From contig NZ_DASYHI010000005.1 of assembly GCF_035998675.1 (NCBI RefSeq), positions 40,626 through 104,625 of the forward strand: a stretch of 64,000 nucleotides of DNA, read 5' to 3'. This DNA comes from Telluribacter sp035998675 (GTDB lineage: Bacteria > Bacteroidota > Bacteroidia > Cytophagales > Spirosomataceae). The notes beneath the pieces were generated by a model that was not told the DNA's origin, ran no database searches, and worked only from the letters and a program-made list of their open reading frames with translations. Of this stretch, positions 17,872-27,300 are shown in pieces. Position 1 is the first letter of the stretch. Each line of letters begins with the position of its first letter. The translations under genes and the position numbers were made by a program.

Positions 17872-20800
17872 TTAAAAAGTTGTTTTGATACCCAGGGTGT
17901 ATGTACGGGGAAGAGGATAGTTCAGGTAATCAATACCCGCATTCACCACATTATCCCCAGCAATACTTGACTCAGGGTCATAACCCGGATATTTTGTGAA
18001 GGTATACACATTAGCAACGTTAGCGTAAACGTTCAGATTATTCAGCCTCATCCGCTTTGTGAGGGTTTGGGGCAGATCATACGACAACTTGATGTTTCTG
18101 ATCCGGGTGAAGGAATTTTCAAACAAGAAGTGAGAAGAAGTACCAAAGCCCAGGGCATGATTACTCCGGATAGCTCTGGGCATAATCCCATCACCCGGAT
18201 CGGCCTCCGATCTCCACCTTCTGTCCGTACGTATCAGGTTGTTCTGTACCGCCGTAGCTCCTAGCAGGGCTGCACCGGCATCAATGTAGGTATAGGCACC
18301 CTGCGATCCTACCAGGCTTACGCTCAGGCTCAGATTGCCCAGGGTGAAGTTGTTGTCCAGTCCCCAAGTAAAATCAGGCCAGGGACTACCCAAAACCTTG
18401 CGGTCGCTTTGATTGATGACCCCGTCTCCGTTGACATCCTCAAATTTCAGATCGCCGGCCTGGGTTCTGGGGTGCTGCAGGGCGGCTCCGTCCAGTTCGG
18501 CGCTGTTCATAAATATACCAAGCTTGTTGATCAGGTAAAAGCTGGAAATAGGCGAGCCCACCTGGGTGATCTGGTAGGCCGAGTTGGCTATTCTTCCTCC
18601 CTCGGTAGCCAGTTTAAGAACTTTGTTCCGGTTATGGCTGAAGGTCAGGTTTGTGTTCCACGCAAAGCTCTTACTTTGAACGTTCAACGACTGTACACCA
18701 AGCTCGAAGCCTTTGTTTTCAATGTCTCCGATATTCTGGGTGGAGCTGTTGAATCCGGAAGCGGCGGGTAGCTGCACGGCCAGCAGCAGATCGGTTTTTA
18801 AATCTCTGTATACATCCGCAGTCACCGATACCCGATCTTTGAACAGACCCAGATCCAGGCCTATGTTGGTTTGCCTTGATTTTTCCCACGTCAGGTTATC
18901 GTTGGATAAGGTAGCGGGAACCAACCCTGGATTGAGGGCATTGTTCCGGATATAGCGGGTGGTGGACAGCAAACCGATATGGGTGTAGTCACCAATCTGG
19001 TTATTTCCCGAAATACCATAGCTGGCCCTGAGCTTCAGGTTGCTGATAAACCCGACCTCTTTCATGAAATCCTCCTCGGCCAGGTTGTAGCCTACGGAAA
19101 ACGAGGGGAAGGAGCCCCACCTGGTGTTTGAGCCAAACCTTGAACTACCGTCTCGTCTTATGGTAGCAGTAAACAAGTACTTGCCCGCATAGGAGTAGTT
19201 GACCCGGGCCATCACCGACAGCAGGGCCCACTCGTTAACAATTTGGGTGCCCGCATTGACAATACCGGCTGAGATGAACGGCACATATTCCGTGGGAAAA
19301 TCCGAGGCGCCGACCGATACCCGGTCGAAACGGTTTTTCTGCGCCGTGAAGCCCACCAATCCATTCACAAAATGCTTGTTATTGAATACCCGGTTGTAGG
19401 TCAGGGTGTTTTCATTCAGCCAGTTCAGGTTTTCGGATTTGGACACACCCGCTGAGGCTGGGTAGTTTAGGGTCGTGAAGTTGGGTACGGCCGAGGAGCG
19501 CCACAGCTTGATGTTGTTAGAACTAAAGTTTACGCCAATTGAGCTCCGAAACGTAAGATCGTTGGTTAAAGAGAATTCCACAAAATTGTTCGTCACCACA
19601 TCCATGACCTTCCGGCGGTCTTCAGTGCCTTCGCTTACTGCCAGTACGTTGGCCAGAAAACCCAGCCCATCCGTTACATCGGCCTGATTGAAATAGTAGC
19701 TGCCGTCGGGATTATAGACAGGAATGGTGGGGGAGGCCGCCAGTGCATTACTCAGGAGTCCGCCCTGACCATAGTGGGATTCGGTATTGGCAAACCGGCC
19801 GTAGCCGTACGACCCAAACGTGGAGGTACCTACCTTGATCCGCTTGGTCACCTGGGCATCCACATTGACCCTCAGATTAAAGCGGTTATAATCAGAATTA
19901 ATAATAATCCCCTCCTGAGAGAAGTATCCACCTGATATAAAGTACCGGAGCTTGTCAGTGCCGCCGTTGGAAGAGACCTGCAGGTTCCGGACCGGGGCTG
20001 TCCGGAAAATTACATCCTGCCAGTCGGTATTGGTGGTGATAGACTCCGGATTTCGGAATTCGGGTCTCACACGGGTAGAGGCCGATCTCACTGAGTTAGG
20101 GTCGGTTGCCTTGCCACCGGCGTACACCCAGGCATTATCCCGCCCGTCGGCCACGTATTCGGCATACTGTTGGGCGTTCAGCATGTGCAGTTTGTTAGCT
20201 ACCTCCTGAAATCCGTAGGAGGCATCCACACTGATCTGTGACTTACCATAGCTGCCCCGCTTGGTCGTAATAATCACCACCCCATTGGCTCCTCTGGAAC
20301 CATAGATGGCCGTGGCGGACGCATCTTTCAGGATTTCTATGGATTCAATATCCGATGGATTGATGGAAGCCAGGGGGTTGACGCGGTTGCTGGTATTGCT
20401 GGCCATACCGGCCGAAGAAAAGCTATTGCTACCGTAACTCCGCATGTCGGAGCCCCCGCCGCCCGAGCCAATGGCAAAACCATCAATTACGTACAGGGGT
20501 TGATTGCCACCCGTAATGGAGCTAACGCCACGGATTAGGATATTAACGTTGCCACCGGGAGCACCCGTGGTTTGGGTCACCTGCACGCCGGGCGCCTTTC
20601 CCTGAAGCATCTGATCAAAGCTACTCGCCGAAGGCTGAATCAGTTGTTCATTCGAAATCTTGGTGATTGATCCGGTCAGGTCCTTTTTTCGCTGGGTACC
20701 GTAGCCGACTACCACCACATCCTGTAGTTGCTGCATATCGGGTTTAAGCGCTACGTCAATAACAGAGCGACCATTTACCGGAATCTCCTGGAAGCTGTAC

Positions 20801-21063
20801 CCGATAAAACTGACCACAATGGTAGCTCCCGGGGATACGCTCAACTGAAAATTTCCGTTGGCATCCGTGCTAGTGCCACTAGTGGTACCCTTCTCGGCAA
20901 TAGTAGCTCCGACCAAAGGAGAACCATCTTCAGAAGTCGTTACCTTTCCCCGAACAACCTGCTGTCCGGCCGACTGAGCACTGAGTTCATGGAACGAAGC
21001 GGCCATGCTCAATACAAAGCCCAGGAGCAACAGCGCTAAACGATGCTTGAAAAATTGTATCAT
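17872..21063 (-). CDS. SusC/RagA-like TonB-dependent glycan transporter
   Basis: Outer-membrane barrel that imports the SusD-bound oligosaccharide using TonB energy. Seen: signal peptide (LALLLLGFVLSMAASFHELS), carboxypeptidase-like beta-sandwich (VVRGKVTTSEDGSPLVGATI), TonB-box-like DVVVVGYG, and a plug domain with VLIRGVSS-type and PLYVIDGF motifs, then SIEILKDASATAIYGSRGAN (the classical SusC plug signature). The barrel ends in a terminal Phe (TYTLGIKTTF). The start at 21063 (MIQFFKHRL) is chosen over an ATG at 21093 because the latter adds ten residues before a normal signal peptide. The product is about 1063 aa. The gap to the isomerase-like gene upstream is 70 bp, with no terminator seen between them. 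Confidence 0.95.
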   Translation of the reverse strand: MIQFFKHRLALLLLGFVLSMAASFHELSAQSAGQQVVRGKVTTSEDGSPLVGATIAEKGTTSGTSTDANGNFQLSVSPGATIVVSFIGYSFQEIPVNGRSVIDVALKPDMQQLQDVVVVGYGTQRKKDLTGSITKISNEQLIQPSASSFDQMLQGKAPGVQVTQTTGAPGGNVNILIRGVSSITGGNQPLYVIDGFAIGSGGGGSDMRSYGSNSFSSAGMASNTSNRVNPLASINPSDIESIEILKDASATAIYGSRGANGVVIITTKRGSYGKSQISVDASYGFQEVANKLHMLNAQQYAEYVADGRDNAWVYAGGKATDPNSVRSASTRVRPEFRNPESITTNTDWQDVIFRTAPVRNLQVSSNGGTDKLRYFISGGYFSQEGIIINSDYNRFNLRVNVDAQVTKRIKVGTSTFGSYGYGRFANTESHYGQGGLLSNALAASPTIPVYNPDGSYYFNQADVTDGLGFLANVLAVSEGTEDRRKVMDVVTNNFVEFSLTNDLTFRSSIGVNFSSNNIKLWRSSAVPNFTTLNYPASAGVSKSENLNWLNENTLTYNRVFNNKHFVNGLVGFTAQKNRFDRVSVGASDFPTEYVPFISAGIVNAGTQIVNEWALLSVMARVNYSYAGKYLFTATIRRDGSSRFGSNTRWGSFPSFSVGYNLAEEDFMKEVGFISNLKLRASYGISGNNQIGDYTHIGLLSTTRYIRNNALNPGLVPATLSNDNLTWEKSRQTNIGLDLGLFKDRVSVTADVYRDLKTDLLLAVQLPAASGFNSSTQNIGDIENKGFELGVQSLNVQSKSFAWNTNLTFSHNRNKVLKLATEGGRIANSAYQITQVGSPISSFYLINKLGIFMNSAELDGAALQHPRTQAGDLKFEDVNGDGVINQSDRKVLGSPWPDFTWGLDNNFTLGNLSLSVSLVGSQGAYTYIDAGAALLGATAVQNNLIRTDRRWRSEADPGDGIMPRAIRSNHALGFGTSSHFLFENSFTRIRNIKLSYDLPQTLTKRMRLNNLNVYANVANVYTFTKYPGYDPESSIAGDNVVNAGIDYLNYPLPRTYTLGIKTTF

Positions 21064-21133
21064 GGTTAAATGGGTTAGGTGTATAAAATTCAAGGGTTAG
21101 GAGGGAAGGTATAAGGGTTTAGGTACTTCTCAC

Positions 21134-22630
21134 TTAGTTGATAATGACCGACTCAATGTTGAGGTAATTGGCGATTTTTTGGATGGTACCGGCGTGGTGT
21201 CCGATGCCCAGCGCGAAGTGGTGGGTGGGGCCTTCCTTCATCCAGCGTTTCAGGAAAGTCCGGACATCCGGCTTGAAAAAACCGCGGGTATTGGTATTAC
21301 CGGTAGGGGGTATAGGTCCTTTGATGGATTCTCCTTCGGCGATTACAAATTTGAATTTACCCTCGTAGGTAGAGCTGATACTCAACATCGTGATTGGGCC
21401 TTCCTTGATCTGGAATTCTACTCCCGCACCGAAGCCGGGTTTGCCGTGGTATTTTTTCAGACTTCTCAATACCGGACGTCCTTCGGCAATGGCAATATTG
21501 TGCGGCCCATCGTGACCCACCAGGACGAAGTCTTCCTTGAAGTCTACCGGATGAAACTCGGCGAAACTTCCACCGATTCCCAGCCGTTCCATAATGAGCA
21601 TCGCAATGCAGGTTTTCAAATCCGACTCACCGCACATGGGAAAGCCCGCTCCGGTAAGCAGTGAATTGCCCACGATAAGGTTGGACATGACGATCCGGGT
21701 ATCACTGCCGTCTTCGCCGTCGTAGTAGTAGGCCAGGGCATCCAGGTTTTTTTCTTTGACAAATTTTTCCAGGGCTACGGTTACCTGCGCCGCTATGTGC
21801 AGATCAGAATCTTTGAGCTTTTCGGATATAGGGTCAGATACCGGATCGGGCGTATCAAAGAAGTCCAGGATTCGCTCCTTAACCGGTTCAATTTCTTCGT
21901 CAGTGGCCGTGCGGAACTTCGTCACGATCTCGTGTGCTTCGCACTGTACGATGTGGGGGCTGAAATGGGCGGTAAGCATGGTTGAGTCCGAGTGCATATC
22001 CAGCATGGCTTCGATGGGGTGCCCGATGTGGCCGATACGGGCCGTTTTCAGATCGTGCAGTACCGCCGCGATCCGACAGTACTCTTCAATTTCGGCCTCG
22101 GCCGCCGGATCGTCGTGGAGGGTACCTATAATCATCTCTGGTACCTTCTTTCCCATCCGGACCGCTACCCCGGCAAACTCAGGCAACGAACAGATGTCAT
22201 CGTTGTACAGCTGTAGATAGGTGGAGGCATTGGCGTAGTCCAGTGCTTTGTCCGGCTGCAGCGCCACCAGTACTATGGGCGTATCAAGACTCTTGATAAT
22301 GATTCCGAAGGTACTGGAGGTAGCATAGGTGAGCATGTCACAGAAAATGAGATCAAGATTGGCCGCCTTTAGCTTAGGTACCAGTTCGTAAGCTTTATTG
22401 ACATCATCAACCAGCCCAAAGTCAATTATGTCCACCTGGCTACCGGTACTTATCTTTTCTATAAAGACTTCCTGCTTCTGCATTAGCTGGTCCAGCAGGC
22501 CATCGAACTGACCCCAGTATTTGAAATAGCCAACCCCAAATACGCCGATCCGGGGACGGCTTTTCTTGCGATGCCCAATTGACAGGGAACTCTCTTCGGG
22601 GGCTATCTGTACGTCTGTGTGATTTTTCAT
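21134..22630 (-). CDS. L-arabinose/L-fucose isomerase-like cytoplasmic sugar isomerase
   Basis: Likely interconverts an aldose and a ketose in the cytoplasm after import of the glycan's sugars. There is no signal peptide in 498 aa. The N-terminal half is the alternating Rossmann-like region of the AraA/FucI clan (PRIGVFGVGYFKYWGQFDGL). Candidate metal ligands in the C-terminal half are Glu in MCGESDLKT, Glu in SFAEFHPVD, His in VLVGHDGPH, and His in HHFALGIGHH, in the order and spacing expected for AraA. It is distant from canonical AraA, so the sugar may be another pentose, a deoxyhexose or a uronate derivative. A perfect 12-bp palindrome lies 24 bp upstream of its start (22654-22665). Confidence 0.8.
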   Translation of the reverse strand: MKNHTDVQIAPEESSLSIGHRKKSRPRIGVFGVGYFKYWGQFDGLLDQLMQKQEVFIEKISTGSQVDIIDFGLVDDVNKAYELVPKLKAANLDLIFCDMLTYATSSTFGIIIKSLDTPIVLVALQPDKALDYANASTYLQLYNDDICSLPEFAGVAVRMGKKVPEMIIGTLHDDPAAEAEIEEYCRIAAVLHDLKTARIGHIGHPIEAMLDMHSDSTMLTAHFSPHIVQCEAHEIVTKFRTATDEEIEPVKERILDFFDTPDPVSDPISEKLKDSDLHIAAQVTVALEKFVKEKNLDALAYYYDGEDGSDTRIVMSNLIVGNSLLTGAGFPMCGESDLKTCIAMLIMERLGIGGSFAEFHPVDFKEDFVLVGHDGPHNIAIAEGRPVLRSLKKYHGKPGFGAGVEFQIKEGPITMLSISSTYEGKFKFVIAEGESIKGPIPPTGNTNTRGFFKPDVRTFLKRWMKEGPTHHFALGIGHHAGTIQKIANYLNIESVIIN

Positions 22631-22653
22631 TATCTATGTTTATTTCTAAAAAG

Positions 22654-22665
22654 TTAGTGCACTAA
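22654..22665. promoter_or_regulatory. Palindromic operator candidate upstream of the isomerase gene
   Basis: Perfect dyad TTAGTGCACTAA, 24 bp before the start codon at 22630. A near copy (TTAACGCACTAA, 10 of 12 identical) occurs at 23976-23987 in front of the MFS gene, the first gene of the same operon. Two matching dyads in the two leading intergenic gaps of one operon suggest binding sites for one regulator. The GT..AC core would suit a GntR-family protein, but this link is inference. Confidence 0.5.
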
Positions 22666-22710
22666 GATAAAACTGACAAAATTTTTTACGCTACATAAAG
22701 GTACCTTGCT

Positions 22711-23970
22711 TCAGGCCTTGGCAGGCTCCATGGGACGGAATACTGATTCGTATAAAGGTTTTATTTTGGGTATGAACAGGATAAAGACAATGAAAGCCAG
22801 CGGGTACAGAAGTCCGGAAGCTATCCAGAGCGGACGGTAGGAATAGTTCTGAATAATCAGACCCATGAGGGGATTGAGCAGCAAACCCGACACCGCCCCG
22901 GCGGTACCACTTAGGCCTACTACCGTTGAGGTAGCCCCTTCGCCGAAAATATCAGATATAGAGGTAATATAGTTGGTGATCCAGAAGCCGTGGGCAAACA
23001 TAAACACTGACATCAGGGCGATGGCCACCTCTACCGAAGCTACCCATTCGATCATGGGCGCTACCAGAGTCAGGGCAGCAGCTACACCCATAATAGATTT
23101 GCGGGCTCTGTTGATGGAAAAGTTATTTTTGATAAGTTTATCCGAAAGCCAGCCCCCGATGATGTTAGCTACGCCCAGCGCCAGAAAAGGAATCCAGAAA
23201 AGACTGCCGATGCGCTCAAAGGAAACATGCCGGACCTCACTGAGGTACTTGGGAATCCAGAACATAAGGAAATAAAATACGGGGTCCAGCAGAAAACGAA
23301 TCAGGATAAAGATCCATACTTCTTTGTTTTTTAGTAGTTTAGCGAACGGAATCGCAACTTTTGCTTCTTTCGGCTGCTGAACCGCTACGGGTTGAACTGT
23401 TTCTGGTTTTTTCTGCCACGGAATAAATAACCATACCACTACCCACACCAGGCCCACCAGACCCGGTATGATAAAACCTCCGCGCCAGCCGTACAAATTG
23501 GCTACCCAGATCGTAAGCGGAGGAGCTATAACCGCCCCGATGGCCGAGCCGCCAATAGCGATACCGTTGGCCAGTGCCCGCTCTTTTTTATCAAACCACT
23601 CGTATACCGTTTTGGCCGCGCCCGGGAAACACCCACCTTCGCCCATACCCAGTAAGAACCGGAAAGCCAGCAGTTGGGTGACGCTGGTCATGAATCCGTG
23701 CAGGCAGTTGGCGATAGACCACAAACCCACCGACAGGGCAAGTCCGGTTTTGCCTCCGATCTTATCAATGAGCCTTCCCCCCAGCGTAAACATGATTGCG
23801 TAGCTGATCAGAAAACTGGTGTTGATCATGCCGTATTCCACATCCGTTATGGAGAACTCCTTCTGTATTTTTATGATAGCAATGGAAAGTACCTGCCGGT
23901 CCAGGAAGCTAAGTCCGGTAGCGACAAAAAGAAGCGAAACAATAAACCAGCGGGTAGAAGTGTTTTTCAT
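22711..23970 (-). CDS. MFS transporter, ACS family (hexuronate/sugar-acid type)
   Basis: Inner-membrane importer with twelve predicted helices in 419 aa. Seen: the ACS-type start FVATGLSFLDRQVLSIAI, GGRLIDKIGGKTG between helices 2 and 3, FRFLLGMGEGGCFPGAAKTV, and EWFDKKERALANGIAIGGSA, which are close to ExuT/GudP-like hexuronate and sugar-acid transporters. The middle loop carries a Gln/Glu/Val-rich cytoplasmic stretch. It is the first gene of the 17.5-kb minus-strand operon and has its own promoter and a dyad at the transcription start. The ACS family affinity hints that the glycan contains uronic acid, which fits a sulfated rhamnose and uronate polymer; the substrate is inferred from family only. 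Confidence 0.88.
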   Translation of the reverse strand: MKNTSTRWFIVSLLFVATGLSFLDRQVLSIAIIKIQKEFSITDVEYGMINTSFLISYAIMFTLGGRLIDKIGGKTGLALSVGLWSIANCLHGFMTSVTQLLAFRFLLGMGEGGCFPGAAKTVYEWFDKKERALANGIAIGGSAIGAVIAPPLTIWVANLYGWRGGFIIPGLVGLVWVVVWLFIPWQKKPETVQPVAVQQPKEAKVAIPFAKLLKNKEVWIFILIRFLLDPVFYFLMFWIPKYLSEVRHVSFERIGSLFWIPFLALGVANIIGGWLSDKLIKNNFSINRARKSIMGVAAALTLVAPMIEWVASVEVAIALMSVFMFAHGFWITNYITSISDIFGEGATSTVVGLSGTAGAVSGLLLNPLMGLIIQNYSYRPLWIASGLLYPLAFIVFILFIPKIKPLYESVFRPMEPAKA

Positions 23971-23975
23971 TTTGC

Positions 23976-23987
23976 TTAACGCACTAA
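23976..23987. promoter_or_regulatory. Operator candidate at the start of the glycan operon
   Basis: TTAACGCACTAA lies between the predicted -7 box (23999-24006) and the ATG at 23970, about where RNA polymerase would begin transcription. It matches the perfect palindrome at 22654-22665 in 10 of 12 bases. A repressor bound here would block the whole operon. Confidence 0.45.
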
Positions 23988-23998
23988 GTATGATTAAA

Positions 23999-24029
23999 CA
24001 AAGCTATAAGCCAAAGCTGAGAAAGTCAA
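23999..24029 (-). promoter_or_regulatory. Bacteroidota-type promoter of the glycan operon
   Basis: On the minus strand the -7 element TAGCTTTG (24006-23999) exactly fits TAnnTTTG. A TTG at 24029-24027 lies 20 bp upstream of it, where the -33 element belongs. The predicted start falls about 20 nt before the MFS ATG. Confidence 0.6.
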
Positions 24030-24384
24030 GCGATGTAGCACTTTTATTTTAATAAATTGAAATATATTTATCAGGGTAATCGTAATAGAACTTTCCCATC
24101 GCCCATATGTAGTTATACTCTCAGCAGTGGAGTACTTACTAAGGTACCAGGTACTCTTCCCGGTTAGCAGGTAAGTAGCAGTTTGGGAAAAAAGTGGAAA
24201 GTATAGGTCCGACTATAGTTTTGGGAACTGGTAGTCCAGCAGTTTATTTAGATGATTTTTAGCCACTATTCTTTACCTTGCATTTTGTGGCTTGATACTA
24301 GTAGGTACTTAGCCTGCTCAGAACATGTTGAAAGCCAGTAGTTATAAACAAGGCAAGTTGTACAGCCAACTTTTATCAATATAA

Positions 24385-27300
24385 ATGACCAACAGAGATT
24401 ATTCATTCGAAGGCCCCGCCGCCAAAGCGCAAACCACAGCCAGTACTGGCGCGCCCCGGGAAGCTTTCTGGGACTGGGACGTAGCCTCTGACCGGATCTG
24501 GTGGAACGAAGGGTTTACTACTTTGTTCGGCTACAATGCCAAAGAACTCAAACCCGGTGCTGAGACCTGGAACAACTGCGTCCATCCGGAAGACAGGGAG
24601 CGGGTGCTCATTAGCATTAATAAGGTTATTGAAAAAGGGGGGACTGAATGGTCGGAAGAGTACCGGTTTCGGCGGGCCGATGGCTCCTACGCCTACGTGT
24701 TTGACCGTGGCTATACGATTCAGATAGACCAGAAGCCCGTTCGGATGGTAGGGTCAATAAGTGATATTTCTGAGCGCATAGAGCTACGGAAGGCACAACA
24801 GCAAAGCGAGGATTGGATGCGCTTTGCGCTGGAGGCGGCCGAACTGGGTACCTGGACCTACAATCCTGCTACCGGGGCAGAAGTATGGGATGACCGTTGC
24901 CGGGAAATTTTCGGTGTTCCGAAAGGTAGCGGACCCGCCCAGAACGGTTATACTATGCAGCAGGTGCACCCGGACGATGCTGATCGTTTATGGAAAACCG
25001 TTCAGGCAGCCATGGACCCCGTTACCGGAGGAAGCTACCATTCGGACCACCGCATCATTGATGCCACCACCGGCAAGGTCAAATGGGTACGTAGCCGGGG
25101 GAAGGCTTTTTTTACGTCCGAAGGTGTACCTTATAGTTTTGCGGGTACCATCATGGACATTACCGAAGAAAAGCGCAAGGAGGCCGCTCTGGCTAATGTA
25201 GAGAAGCGCTTTCAGGCTGGTTTTGATAATGCCTCACTGGGTATTGTCATTGCGGACCTGAGCGGAAAACTTATCCTCGTCAACAAGGCTTTTAACCGGA
25301 TGATCGGCTATGCGCAGGAAGAACTTTACCAGGGCTGGTTTACCGAAATCACGCATCCGGACGATCTGGACAAAAGTAAAGAGCAGGTACAACGGCTGAT
25401 GACAGGTGAGGCAGACTCTTTTTTTCTGGAAAAGCGCTACCTTCACAAAGAGGGACGGGTCATCTGGGCCACGATTCACACCACGCTTCTCTTTGATGAG
25501 CAAGGAAACAGAGATTGCTTTTTTTCTATCATACAGGATATTACGGCCGAGGTGGCCTTGCGGGAAGAGCAGCGAAAACTACTGGCACTGGTTGAGAACA
25601 GCGTAGAACTGATGTCTATCCTGGAGCTGGACGGTCGCAACTCCTATATCAACAAAGCCGGCATGGATATGCTCGGTTTTGAGAATGAGCAGGAAGTACT
25701 GGAAACGTCCATTTCGGCACTACACGCACCGGAGCATTTTGAACTGGTAGAAAAAGAGGTACTTCCTTCGCTTATGGAAAAAGGACGCTGGTCAGGAAGT
25801 ATGCTGGTCCGGCACCTCAAGACGGGTGAAATTTTTCCAGTCTACAACAATACCATCCGGATCGATGACCCCCTTACCGGCCAGCCCTTAGCCGTAGGGG
25901 CCGTTATGCGGGATATGCGACCCGAGCTGGCGGCTCAGGAAGCGCTTATCACAAGTGAAGAACGCTTCCGGAATATTATTGCTCAGGCACCCGTTGCCAT
26001 TGGAGTGTTCAGGGGGTTGGATATGGTCATCGAATCAGCCAATGAACCTATTCTGGAGCTATGGGGCAAGGGGCCGGAGATTATAGGAAAACCTCTGTTA
26101 CAGGCCCTGCCGGAAATAAAAGGCCAGGGGTTTATGGAGCTGCTCGAGGGGGTATATACTACTGGTAAACCCTTCTTTGGGTATGAAATACTGGCCCGGC
26201 TTAACCGCAGGAATCAGCTGGAAGATTGTTATTTTAACTTTGTATACGCACCCCTGCGGGAAGCCGGAAATACAATAACAGGAGTAACAGTTATAGGCTC
26301 TGAGGTAACCCAACAGGTAGTGACAAAAAGAGAGCTGGAAGTAAGTGAAAAACGATTCCGAAATCTGATTATTGATGCGCCTATGGCTACGGCGGTCTAT
26401 GCCGGTCAGGACATGGTCATCCAGTTAGCTAATGAGGCCATGCTTAAGCTATGGGGTAAAGACGAGTCCGTCATCGGGAAAAAAATAGCTGAGGCAATTC
26501 CGGAGCTGGAAGGTCAACCTTTCCTGGGAAAACTTGCTCAAGTGTACAGGTCAGGCCAGGAGTACCATGGTAAGGAAGATAAAGCCGATCTGGTCGTAGA
26601 CGGAAAGCTGCAGTCATTTTATTTTAACTATACTTATAAACCTTTGCATGATGCGGATGGAAAAGTTTACGCCATCCTGAACATGGCCGTAGATATAACC
26701 TATCAGGTGGAGGCCAGGAAGCAATTGATGGAGGTAGAAGAAAGCCTGCGGGAAGCTATTGACCTGGCTGAACTGGGAACGTGGAGCATCTATCCTTTAA
26801 CCGGTAAAATTGAATACTCGGAGCGGGTAAAAGAATGGATCGGGGTGATTGACCGGGAGGTAACCCTGGAAGATATTGCCATGAGTACCCACGAAAAAGA
26901 CCGGGCACGCACCAGTGAAATATCACAGAGGGAATTAGCTCCGGAGGGAAGTGGCAAGCTGGATATGGAGTATACGATTGTAAATCGGCAAACCGGACAG
27001 GAACGAATTCTTCATACCCAGGCCCGGGCGCTCTTCAACGAGGAAGGGCAAGTGTACCTGATGCGGGGTACCTCGCAGGATATCACCGCGCAGCGCCTGA
27101 CCCAGCAGGAACTGGAGAGACAGGTAGAACTCCGTACCGAACAGCTGCAGAAGTCTAATAACTACCTCCTGCAGTCGAACCAAGAGCTGGAGCAGTACGC
27201 CTACGTCGCATCACATGACCTGCAGGAACCCCTGCGCAAAATCCGGATCTTCTCGGATATGCTGGGCAATATGAAGGGGCTGTCTGAGGAGGCAAAAGAT

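Larger units (their letters stand above)
23971..24384. other. Divergent intergenic region, 414 bp
   Basis: Contains the minus-strand promoter and operator described separately and the unidentified plus-strand promoter for the PAS kinase. A cluster of three RGTACY palindromes occupies 24131-24155 (AGTACT, GGTACC, GGTACT) and another sits near 24304. No open frame with coding character and no strong hairpin was seen. Confidence 0.7.
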
